Shown: positions 7,949-14,235 of the stretch, piece after piece
Position numbering within the stretch: position 1 is the first letter of the stretch
How the letters are laid out: the number at the start of each line of letters is the position of its first letter
Assembly (NCBI GenBank): GCA_900549235.1
Contig: URNT01000046.1
Span: forward strand, 1 to 23,656
From: an uncultured Clostridium sp.
GTDB lineage: Bacteria > Bacillota > Clostridia > Lachnospirales > Lachnospiraceae
Length of the DNA stretch: 23,656 nt
Direction: 5' to 3'
Program-made: the position numbers and the translations under genes
The notes under the pieces: generated by a model
Told to the model about the DNA's origin: nothing
The model's database searches: none
The model's input: only the letters and a program-made list of their open reading frames with translations

Positions 7949-10131
7949 GAATCTTTTCCTTATTCTGGTTAGAGTTCCGGCGTCTTCTGCGTTCGCCTCT
8001 AACCTGGCTGATTATGGGACTTACCGTTCTTTCCCCTGTCATGGGTCTGTTTCTATATCAACCAACGGAGGCTACCACTTTGGGGACCTATCTGGCCAAT
8101 CCATCCCTGGCCGCCGGAATCTTTTCCAGCCTTCTGTTTGCATTCCTGACTGTCTGGGAATGGGATCGGGTAAAACGCGGGCGAATGGAGACTCTCCTCT
8201 ATTCGGTTGTCTCTCCCCTAACCGCCTCCTGTATCCGTCTGTTGTCTCTTATAGGTACTGCTGGTTTAACATGGAGTATCACTGTAGCTATCTGGATGCC
8301 ATTTACCATGATGGCTTCTGGAAGCGTTTTTGATAGCCTGACCTATTTCCTGTGCTACTTTTTATTTATGGGAATGGCCATACCCATTGCTATCCTGTTG
8401 TCCTCTTGTGCATATCAGTTCACCCGCCGTCTGGATCTGTCTATCGTCATACTGGCTGCCCTGGCCGGACTGAGCCTGACCATCTGGAAAGACAACTGGC
8501 AGCTGTGCTGGCTCAACCCCTGCGTATGGGCAATCTCAGATGATTTTACAAATTTCCGTATCTTCCGTTCGGTAGCTTATATGCGTTTTACTTGGATCAT
8601 AGGCGCGGCAGCAGTTTGGCTCTTATCCTATCTGTGTATTCGACAATATGGCAAAGGTCCCTTGGGTTCCATGAAGTACAGTATCCGCCGCTTCTGGCGT
8701 CCCATGATTACAGTCTGCCTTTTTGCTTTTTGCGGCTTTTTATATAAGTTTCAGCCATTCCTGGATCACAGCAATCCGAATCTGTCTGCCACCACCTTTT
8801 TTGAAATTCCCTACCTGGAGGGAGTGTTCTGTGAAAAAAGGGTCACAGATGTCCATCCCAATCTTTCCAAGGGAACCGTATCCGGCACTGCATCCTTCCA
8901 AATTGAAAATACAACAGGAACAGAGCAAGAGGTGGCATTTGCAGTCAATCCCGGCTATAAGGTAAATTCTGTCCAGGCCAATGGCCAGCCTGTGCCTTTC
9001 CAAATTGACGATTATCAGGAATCCAATATGGCACTTTTAAATGTCACGATCCCTGCTCTTGAGTCCATTGATCTTCGTTTTGACTACCATGGATTCCCAC
9101 AGGACTGGAATCTCATGGAAACCATGCAGGGAAAACCGGAGATCAGCTCAAAGTATTTATGTCTGGAAAATCAGGCTCTGGCTCCTGTAATCATGAATGC
9201 AGGAACTGCAGATGGTACGTTTTCTTCCATCACAGATATTACTCTTCCAGACACCATGACTGTAATCCCGTTTGGACTAGCCGAGGCAAAAAAAGAAGCA
9301 GAGCATGACAACGGAACCATTACATGGCGAATTGAAGATACAGACAACCGTGGTATTCTCTATGCAGGAGACTATGTCCGCCAGGATATTGAAGCTGTGG
9401 GTACAACAATTCAGTTCTATTATGGTCGTAAGCACCAGCCGATCATGGAAGAAGCCAATGCCGCAGAAGCAATCCAAACAGTTATGGAATACTGCTCCTC
9501 TCATTATGGAATGCCCCAGTTCTTCTCTTTCGACTCTTTAAAACTAATTCAAGGTCGTATCGCTAATGGCGGATATGCACGTTCCGGTGTCAGTCTGGTA
9601 GATGAACAGGATTTTACTGCCCAAAATCTGCATGATTCCGCTAAAGGTGCAATCCCCGGAGAAGTCATGATCCATGAAATGGTTCATCAGTGGTGGGGAC
9701 TTGGATCCATGTTCGATGTCTCCCAGCCAGACAGTGCCTGGTCTGCGGAAGGACTAACCGTTTATACCACATACCGGATCATCAAAGATCTTTACGGAGA
9801 CGCGTATGCCAAAGAACATTACATTGACCAATGGCAAACAGCAGTTGATGACTATTACAATAACTTTTACATCCGCAATCCCCAATACCTGGAGGCACTG
9901 CCAGAAGAAAAACGTTTGGACATTTCCAACCAACTCTCTACCATGCGGTACTACAATGAAATGCCTCTAAAAATTTTAAAAGCAGAAGAACTTGTTGGCG
10001 GCGAGGAAGCGATGGATCAGATTCTGTACCAGCTTTTTAACCGGGAAGTGGATCCCATGTACCCCTACTTGACTGAACAGGAATTTTTAGATGCCTGCGG
10101 GCTGACAGAGGAGGATTTAAATCTTGACTAG
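7945..10131 (+). CDS. ABC-2 permease fused to extracellular M1-like zinc peptidase
   Basis: A 728-residue fusion protein, starting at ATG 7945 after AAGGAGGA and overlapping the ATPase stop. The N-terminal half (to about 245) has about six hydrophobic helices of ABC-2 type, and a last helix (about 252-268) leads out of the cell. Residues about 280-728 resemble M1 aminopeptidases. There is a beta-rich N-domain, then the zinc site HEMVHQWWG with His577, Glu578 and His581, and the third ligand Glu602 in SAEGLTVYTTY. The HExxH-to-Glu spacing is 20 residues, against 18 in classical M1 enzymes. The GAMEN substrate motif of true aminopeptidases is not evident. Bacterial ABC-permease/M1 fusions are known; the physiological role of this one is not. 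It could trim or degrade peptides at the mouth of the transporter. An in-frame extension upstream to 7858 exists but overlaps the ATPase gene and lacks a ribosome site. Confidence 0.9.
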   Translation: MRIFSLFWLEFRRLLRSPLTWLIMGLTVLSPVMGLFLYQPTEATTLGTYLANPSLAAGIFSSLLFAFLTVWEWDRVKRGRMETLLYSVVSPLTASCIRLLSLIGTAGLTWSITVAIWMPFTMMASGSVFDSLTYFLCYFLFMGMAIPIAILLSSCAYQFTRRLDLSIVILAALAGLSLTIWKDNWQLCWLNPCVWAISDDFTNFRIFRSVAYMRFTWIIGAAAVWLLSYLCIRQYGKGPLGSMKYSIRRFWRPMITVCLFAFCGFLYKFQPFLDHSNPNLSATTFFEIPYLEGVFCEKRVTDVHPNLSKGTVSGTASFQIENTTGTEQEVAFAVNPGYKVNSVQANGQPVPFQIDDYQESNMALLNVTIPALESIDLRFDYHGFPQDWNLMETMQGKPEISSKYLCLENQALAPVIMNAGTADGTFSSITDITLPDTMTVIPFGLAEAKKEAEHDNGTITWRIEDTDNRGILYAGDYVRQDIEAVGTTIQFYYGRKHQPIMEEANAAEAIQTVMEYCSSHYGMPQFFSFDSLKLIQGRIANGGYARSGVSLVDEQDFTAQNLHDSAKGAIPGEVMIHEMVHQWWGLGSMFDVSQPDSAWSAEGLTVYTTYRIIKDLYGDAYAKEHYIDQWQTAVDDYYNNFYIRNPQYLEALPEEKRLDISNQLSTMRYYNEMPLKILKAEELVGGEEAMDQILYQLFNREVDPMYPYLTEQEFLDACGLTEEDLNLD

Positions 10132-10666
10132 AATCTTTTTTTACGAATTAAAAAGGCTTCTTTGGAATCAATTTTTTGTTGGTATCCTGGCCGTTATTCT
10201 ATTTACCGGATGGCAGATCTTAAATCAGGTAACGCTTTTAGGAATCGAACAGACGGCTCCCTTTTCTGTGCAAAGTTTTTGTGACTATCTTCTTCGGCTC
10301 CTACCCCTTTTATGGATTGGCACCCTGTTCTTTCTGTCATTCTTCTTTTCAAAATCGGAACAGAGAACATCTGTAATCACCCATGCTACACCCGTAAATC
10401 CACTGATTTACGCGTTCATTCGATGCAGTGCAGCCTTTGTAGGATCACTCCTTCTGATAGCTGCCATATTCCTTCTGGCCGCTGTATTTTACGGAAGATT
10501 TTTTCACTGGTATCACTGGGAAACTCTGCTGATTCCCGGCTGCCTGCTTCTAATCCCGATGTTACTGATTGATATCCTCATTGGCTGGTTCATAGGACGG
10601 AAATTCCCCTGGCTTTTAGTCATATGGATGCTGGTTCCCGTTTTCATCATAATTATAATTTTATAG
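10124..10666 (+). CDS. Small ABC-2 type permease, last gene of operon
   Basis: A 180-residue, strongly hydrophobic protein with about five helices (around 15-35, 57-74, 95-122, 135-155 and 160-179). The N-terminus (TRIFFYELKRLLWNQFFVGIL) is like that of ABC-2 permeases. The start is TTG 10124, chosen because AGAGGAGG (10107-10114) lies 9 bp upstream inside the fusion gene, and the two genes overlap by 8 bp. It is short for an ABC-2 permease and stops right after its last helix, so it may be a natural half-subunit pairing with the permease-peptidase fusion, or a slightly truncated one. Confidence 0.8.
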   Translation: MTRIFFYELKRLLWNQFFVGILAVILFTGWQILNQVTLLGIEQTAPFSVQSFCDYLLRLLPLLWIGTLFFLSFFFSKSEQRTSVITHATPVNPLIYAFIRCSAAFVGSLLLIAAIFLLAAVFYGRFFHWYHWETLLIPGCLLLIPMLLIDILIGWFIGRKFPWLLVIWMLVPVFIIIIIL

Positions 10667-10678
10667 GTAACCTATATA

Positions 10679-10722
10679 CCGAATCAATCGCTTGAATTCC
10701 CAAACTCAAGCGATTGATTCGG
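10679..10722 (+). terminator. Perfect 17-bp hairpin after the ABC operon
   Basis: The arms 10679-10695 and 10706-10722 are perfectly complementary (CCGAATCAATCGCTTGA), with a 10-nt loop. It lies 12 bp after the last operon gene, where a terminator is expected, but no T-run follows on the plus strand. It could be an atypical terminator or a 3' stabilising hairpin. Confidence 0.5.
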
Positions 10723-10758
10723 CAGCTGCATTATTTCCACATATACCTATTTCATGTT

Positions 10759-11102
10759 CTATAAGTAATCATAGGAAACCAATTCTTCTATCGGGATACG
10801 GGTAGTCAAATGGCGTTCTGGATCTGCTGGCTCTTCTTTCCCGTAACCAATATGTTAACCGGTTCTAAATTTTCTGGTAATTGGAATTCTTTCTTGATTA
10901 TGTCTGGCTTGAAGTAACATACCCAAACTGTTCCCAATCCTAATTCCGTTGCCTGCAGCATCATGTGATCCGTTAAAATGGCAGCATCAATATCTGTTAT
11001 ATCTGTTGTTTGTTTGCTATCAAAAGGTCGTGTCCAGGCTTTTGAATGATCCGCACAAACAAAGCAAGAAAAAAGCCCGCACAAAACACAGTGCTTGTAC
11101 AA
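10759..11102 (-). pseudogene. Nitroreductase-family remnant (frameshifted, N-terminus lost)
   Basis: The reading frame from 11102 to 10806 contains the core of an FMN nitroreductase (ADHSKAWTRPFD ... AAILTDHMMLQATELGLGTVWVCYFKPDIIKKEFQLPENLEPVNILV). After the NILV codons the frame changes. The family's usual C-terminal tail continues in another frame as GYGKEEPADPERH ... IPIEELVSYDYL, ending at the stop 10761-10759. The N-terminal FMN-binding half is absent, and the residues before ADHS look scrambled by further shifts. It is therefore a dead fragment, not an enzyme. Confidence 0.85.
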
Positions 11103-11172
11103 GCTAAAATATTGCTGTATTCAATTTTATGTAGAAATTGTAATTCGCCTAAAAACTGACAATGCAGAACTT

Positions 11173-11583
11173 TTAAGGAGTAACATTATTGCTTACATTT
11201 TCAGATTTTGTTGACTCTTTAATCTCATAAACTCTTGATTTTATGTAACTTTTTCCGTTTTTGTGATACCTATACCATGAAATTAAGCTACAAACCGCTA
11301 AAATGATGAATGTTAAAGATATTGGATATTGGAAATCAAAAAATTTAAACAATAGGAACATCACGCAGGAAGATAATACAGTCGATATTATGTAAATAAT
11401 TTTCGTATATTTGTCTACAAAAGCATCATTTAGCGACAAGAAATATTTATCCCATTCAAGTGTTGATTTATGTAATTGCCTGCCTTTGAATATAAATGAC
11501 AATATAATAAACACTAATGCCACACCTTTGGCTATTAAAACTTTTGCAAGAACAATTCCTGTCAGTAGTAATAATTTCATCAT
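11173..11583 (-). CDS. Small three-helix membrane protein, unknown function
   Basis: I do not recognise the family. It has 136 residues and hydrophobic helices at about 3-32, 60-82 and 88-105, separated by a charged loop (KGRQLHKSTLEWDKYFLSLNDAFVDKYTK), and ends in a Lys/Glu/Ser-rich tail. An AAGGAG site precedes two tandem ATG codons; 11583 is the first. It is preceded by a promoter with the 19-bp spacer typical of MerR-controlled genes and by the remains of a MerR gene. A drug- or stress-induced membrane protein is a reasonable guess, no more. Confidence 0.65.
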   Translation of the reverse strand: MMKLLLLTGIVLAKVLIAKGVALVFIILSFIFKGRQLHKSTLEWDKYFLSLNDAFVDKYTKIIYIISTVLSSCVMFLLFKFFDFQYPISLTFIILAVCSLISWYRYHKNGKSYIKSRVYEIKESTKSENVSNNVTP

Positions 11584-11617
11584 TAAAATTCATCTCCTTG
11601 TATCTTAGTACAAAAAA

Positions 11618-11648
11618 AGTATAAACTATACACTAACTGTAAAGTCAA
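11618..11648 (-). promoter_or_regulatory. MerR-type promoter with 19-bp spacer and internal dyad
   Basis: On the minus strand there is a -35 TTGACT (11648-11643), a 19-bp spacer, and a -10 TATACT (11623-11618). Inside the spacer is the near-perfect dyad ACTTTACA-N5-TGTATAGT (11645-11625, 7 of 8 pairs). An overlong 19-bp spacer filled by a dyad is the signature of promoters twisted open by MerR-family activators. The -35 overlaps the stop codon of the MerR remnant. Confidence 0.8.
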
Positions 11649-11851
11649 GAGGTTTCTTTAATCTTAATCATAATTTTTGTAATATAATCAGCTTCATCAG
11701 AAATTACAAAATCATTCAAACCAACTTCGTAAGCGTAGCCAGTAAGGTGTAAATTATTTTTATTAGCATAATCCAACATCTGTTGATATAGGGCTGGCAA
11801 TTTATCCCATTTACCTTTTTGATAACCACAAAGATATTTTCCCTTAGGATG
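11645..11851 (-). pseudogene. MerR-family regulator remnant: effector domain only
   Basis: The last 69 or so codons (HPKGKYLCGYQKGKWDKLPALYQQMLDYANKNNLHLTGYAYEVGLNDF...) match the end of the GyrI-like drug-binding domain found at the C-terminus of BmrR/TipA-type MerR regulators. The DNA-binding helix-turn-helix half is missing. Upstream of about 11851 the frame runs into antisense of an ABC permease fragment and loses all resemblance. A minus-strand reading frame is open to 12124, but its first 90 codons are shadow sequence. Confidence 0.8.
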
Positions 11852-11852
11852 A

Positions 11853-12143
11853 TTCTTTGGACTTGCAATTAAAAGTTTCACTGTTATCCAAAACTTTCTG
11901 AATTTACCGATTGTTATTTTCGGCTTTCTTGGTGGCGCATTTTTTCCAGTTGCTCCTGTCAATCCGGTACTGTCATTTATCATCAATCTGTCGCCGCTGA
12001 CATGGATAAATAAAGGCATAATATTTTGCCTGTACATGGAAGATAACACTATTCTTTTGGGTGTGAGCGCGGCACTCTTTATTGTAGGGATAATATTCAC
12101 TTTCCTTACAACAAAGCACTTCAAAAAGGAGGCGTTTGTCTAA
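11853..12143 (+). pseudogene. ABC-2 permease remnant: C-terminal end only
   Basis: The plus-strand frame begins right after a TGA at 11850-11852 and ends at TAA 12141-12143. It encodes FGLAIKSFTVIQNFLNLPIVIFGFLGGAFFPVAPVN..., then ...SPLTWINKGIIF and a final helix with a KHFKKEAFV tail. This is the last third of an ABC-2 drug-export permease: GGAFFPV loop, then helix, then basic tail. It has no start and no N-terminal part, and meets the MerR remnant end to end at about 11850. Its stop overlaps the next gene's ATG (TAATG), preserving the original operon coupling. Confidence 0.8.
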
Positions 12144-12568
12144 TGAATATTCTAAATATTATGAAATACTGTTTCAAACGAAACTGGAATAGGCGCGCTA
12201 CCTTTATAGCTAATCTTGCCATTCCTATATTAGTCGTAATTTTAGGGATTTTTGCAAACAACATTAGCCACCCGAGTTTCACAATCGGGGTTATCAATGA
12301 GCAATATGCTACATTGGTTATAAACAGGCTTTCAGATACGCCCGGTATTGATATAAGCAACGCCAACGTTGACACAGTTAAAAGTGATTTAATCACAGGG
12401 AAATATTCTGCTATCGTTGCGTTTTCTGAAAATGGTTATGACTTATTTTCTGTAAAAGACCAAACGACAAATAATGAAATACGGCAAATTTTAGATAGAT
12501 ACCAAAATTCCGCACAGATAATCAACATTTACGAAGTGATAGGGAATGAAATGAGCGTCGCGGAATGA
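12143..12568 (+). pseudogene. ABC-2 permease remnant: N-terminal part only
   Basis: It starts at ATG 12143 with the site AAAAAGGAGG (12124-12133). The protein shows a cytoplasmic start (MNILNIMKYCFKRNWNRRATF), TM1 (about 24-42) and the extracellular domain typical of ABC-2 permeases (IGVINEQYATLVINRLSDTPGI...). It breaks off after 141 residues at NEMSVAE, where the remaining five or so helices should follow. The stop TGA is formed by the first bases of the palindromic element at 12566. With the preceding remnant it was a two-permease exporter, now non-functional. Confidence 0.8.
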
Positions 12569-12629
12569 TATGCTCCCTCCATGTTTGACAGTATTTTATT
12601 TCACTGTCTCTCATAGAGGGAGCATATCA
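12566..12629. repeat. 64-bp palindromic element
   Basis: The outer arms TGATATGCTCCCTC (12566-12579) and GAGGGAGCATATCA (12616-12629) are perfectly inverted. An inner stem GACAGT/ACTGTC is nested within. It begins exactly where the permease coding sequence is cut. It resembles a miniature inverted-repeat element or a mobile-element end. No transposase and no target duplication is evident. Confidence 0.6.
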
Positions 12630-12734
12630 GTTAGGCTGTCGCTCCTTGATTGCCAGACAGCAAAGGCAGGCGGGGCTGTCAACGGTGGGCGCAGCCCATT
12701 TACTTGCCGTTGACTGGCTCGGCTGGTTTGGCTA
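12630..12734. other. GC-rich patch, probable mobile-element scrap
   Basis: A stretch of about 100 bp clearly richer in GC than the AT-rich sequence on both sides. Its plus-strand frame reads RQQRQAGLSTVGAAHLLAVDWLGWFGYY and then runs antisense into the FUSC gene, so it is not a gene by itself. I suspect integrative-element debris, but I cannot name the source. Confidence 0.35.
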
Positions 12735-13232
12735 TTACTTAGATAACCATGTTTTACATGATAACATATTTACAACAAGCGCAACTGTTATACCAATACT
12801 TGTATCTACAATACGGTCAATCACAAATCGTATAGGACTTATATCTCTTTCATGGGTAACAGTAATACAAAGAAATACTACACACATGAGAAATGTACCT
12901 TTTTCTTGTTGTATCCAAAGAGAAAACTGGATAATTGGAATAAGCAAAAGAGATAGTACCGCATAACGTAATATTTCAATGGAAATGTGAAAAATATGCC
13001 TTTCAAAAAGCAAGTAAAGCATTCCCCAAATACCACCTATTATAGTTGCAAATTCTCTATTTTTTGCTTGTTGAAAACTTTCATCTTGGCTCCGCTGTAT
13101 ACAAAGAATGGCAGCTATAGCCGCATAAAATGGAGTACCAGCGTTACGAATTGTATCAATTAAAAAGCACACAAATACTGCGAATACTGTTTTATAAATA
13201 CGTCCCCCGACTTTTATAGGATGGAATTTCAT
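12735..13232 (-). CDS. FUSC/aromatic-acid-exporter-like membrane protein
   Basis: A 165-residue membrane protein resembling the N-terminal membrane half of aromatic acid exporter (ArAE/FUSC, DUF939) proteins. It has a basic start (IKVGGRIYKTVFAVFVCFLID) and a helix with the AGTPFYAAIAAILCIQ motif. A cytoplasmic loop (QRSQDESFQQAKNREFATIIGGIWG) and further helices follow, ending with DRIVDTSIGITVALVVNML. Short, membrane-only forms of this family occur in Clostridia. The ATG overlaps the stop of the PEBP gene by 4 bp (ATGA), so it is third in a coupled operon with an HxlR regulator. Export of an organic acid or toxic aromatic is a plausible role. Confidence 0.75.
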   Translation of the reverse strand: MKFHPIKVGGRIYKTVFAVFVCFLIDTIRNAGTPFYAAIAAILCIQRSQDESFQQAKNREFATIIGGIWGMLYLLFERHIFHISIEILRYAVLSLLLIPIIQFSLWIQQEKGTFLMCVVFLCITVTHERDISPIRFVIDRIVDTSIGITVALVVNMLSCKTWLSK

Positions 13233-13735
13233 ACCTTGTTATATATACCTTTTAACGTATATGTCTCCAGAATGTGTCCGTCCATTTCTCGATACAACTC
13301 GTTGAGATAAAATCCAGAAGCTAGATTTAATAATTTATCCAATGCAAAAATATGTAATTCATAAATGTGAGCCTGGTCTGGCGGTGTCATTCCTCCATAA
13401 AAACTTGACAGTTCTTTACTTTGATTATTTCCCTGTATGCTTGTCCAACTGTTACAACCTTGAACAAAATCTTTTGCGGTTTGACTTTCATTTTCTTTTA
13501 ATTCATGGCGTGTAATATTGGCAGCTAACCAGTGAATCCATGCAAAACCGCCCGTAATCGGGTATGCGTCCTTATCTTCCAAAACAAGCGCAAATGAATG
13601 TGTGCATTTTGGTACATTTTCAATTTTTAGAGGGAGAGAATAGGTTGGTACACCATTCTCATTAAATTGCATTCCGCGACCACCAAACTGGTCTTGAATC
13701 ATTCCATTAACAATTCCTGTACTTGTAACAATCAT
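13229..13735 (-). CDS. YbhB/YbcL-type PEBP family protein
   Basis: A 168-residue cytoplasmic protein of the phosphatidylethanolamine-binding (Raf-kinase-inhibitor-like) family. The ligand-pocket signatures are present: LEDKDAYPITGGFAWIHWLAANI (the D-x-D-A...HW motif), YGGMTPPDQAHIYELHIFALD, and the C-terminal helix FYLNELYREMDGHIL. The start is ATG 13735, where GGAGGT lies 7 bp upstream; the frame is open further upstream to 13822 but without a site. Bacterial PEBPs bind small anionic ligands and their function is poorly known. It sits between the HxlR regulator and the FUSC-like gene. Its ribosome site is buried in a predicted hairpin. Confidence 0.9.
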   Translation of the reverse strand: MIVTSTGIVNGMIQDQFGGRGMQFNENGVPTYSLPLKIENVPKCTHSFALVLEDKDAYPITGGFAWIHWLAANITRHELKENESQTAKDFVQGCNSWTSIQGNNQSKELSSFYGGMTPPDQAHIYELHIFALDKLLNLASGFYLNELYREMDGHILETYTLKGIYNKV

Positions 13736-13742
13736 AAAAAAT

Positions 13743-13787
13743 ACCTCCATGTGGTTTGTTTTCAAGAAAATACTACCACATAGAGGT
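13743..13787 (-). promoter_or_regulatory. Hairpin sequestering the PEBP ribosome binding site
   Basis: In the minus-strand RNA, ACCUCUAUGUGGU (13787-13775) pairs with ACCACAUGGAGGU (13755-13743) over 13 bp, including one G-U pair, with a 19-nt loop. The 3' arm contains the GGAGGU ribosome site of the PEBP gene, 7 nt before its ATG. This could be a translational switch, or the DNA dyad could be an operator. Confidence 0.55.
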
Positions 13788-13815
13788 AAAAAGTAAATTA
13801 CCCACTTTTTTGTTG

Positions 13816-13830
13816 GTATCATTCTGATAC
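13816..13830. promoter_or_regulatory. Second possible HxlR operator (GTATCA-TTC-TGATAC)
   Basis: A perfect 6+6 dyad with a 3-bp centre at the 3' end of the HxlR gene, ahead of the PEBP gene. It shares the GTATCA half with the palindrome at 14203-14215 in the HxlR promoter. Binding is inferred. Confidence 0.35.
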
Positions 13831-14184
13831 GACACCTTTTTCAATTAACACACTCTCCATGCCCTGTTCTTTGAGATATTCAATGCCAATATGCTGCATA
13901 ATTTTTAAGGCCTCCAACAATTCATATCCCTGCTTTTTTGTCAAAGAATATTCTACATGAAGCGGATAACCCTCGAATGATTTTTTCTCTACAAATCCAT
14001 AGTCTATCAGTTCCTTTAGCTGCTCTAAAAGCATTTTTTGCGTAATGCCGTCAATGTCTTTTTCCAACTTAGCAAGTGAAGTTGCCCCTAACCGCAGTCG
14101 CCACAAAATGATAGGTTTCCATTTGCCTTTAATCATGTCGTGGACAAGCTCTAAAGGGCAGGTAAATTCTTCACGCATTTTCAT
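13819..14184 (-). CDS. HxlR-family transcriptional regulator
   Basis: A 121-residue winged-helix regulator. The HxlR signature runs CPLELVHDMIKGKWKPIILWRLRLG, then FAKLEKDI-like (SLAKLEKDIDGITQKMLLEQLKELIDYGFVEKKSF) and YPLHVEYSLTKKGYEL-like segments, with a C-terminal dimer helix. Cys9 in FTCPLEL is the conserved N-terminal cysteine that senses thiols or quinones in redox-active relatives such as YodB and HypR, so an electrophile or redox signal is possible here. It is first in a leftward operon with the PEBP and FUSC-like genes, and has its own strong GGAGGTGA site. It probably represses itself through the palindrome lying on its -10. Confidence 0.93.
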   Translation of the reverse strand: MKMREEFTCPLELVHDMIKGKWKPIILWRLRLGATSLAKLEKDIDGITQKMLLEQLKELIDYGFVEKKSFEGYPLHVEYSLTKKQGYELLEALKIMQHIGIEYLKEQGMESVLIEKGVVSE

Positions 14185-14202
14185 AGCCTATCACCTCCAT
14201 GA

Positions 14203-14235
14203 CAGTATCATACTGCAAATTTTTCAATAACTCAA
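14203..14235 (-). promoter_or_regulatory. HxlR promoter with operator palindrome on the -10
   Basis: On the minus strand there is a -35 TTGAGT (14235-14230), a 17-bp spacer and a -10 TATGAT (14212-14207). The 13-bp perfect palindrome CAGTATCATACTG (14203-14215) covers the -10. Autorepression by HxlR is inferred. The -35 lies within the end of the upstream remnant gene, so the promoter spans a recombination boundary. Confidence 0.65.

Noticed and set aside
11860..12124. Minus-strand coding extending the MerR remnant to an ATG at 12124 (159 residues)
   Set aside because: The first 90 or so codons have no family resemblance and are antisense to a clear ABC-2 permease C-terminus; only the 3' part is MerR-derived.
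12646..12966. Plus-strand ORF of 106 codons starting RQQRQAGLSTVG
   Set aside because: Most of it is antisense to the FUSC-like gene; it has no ribosome site and looks like chance readthrough from the GC-rich patch.
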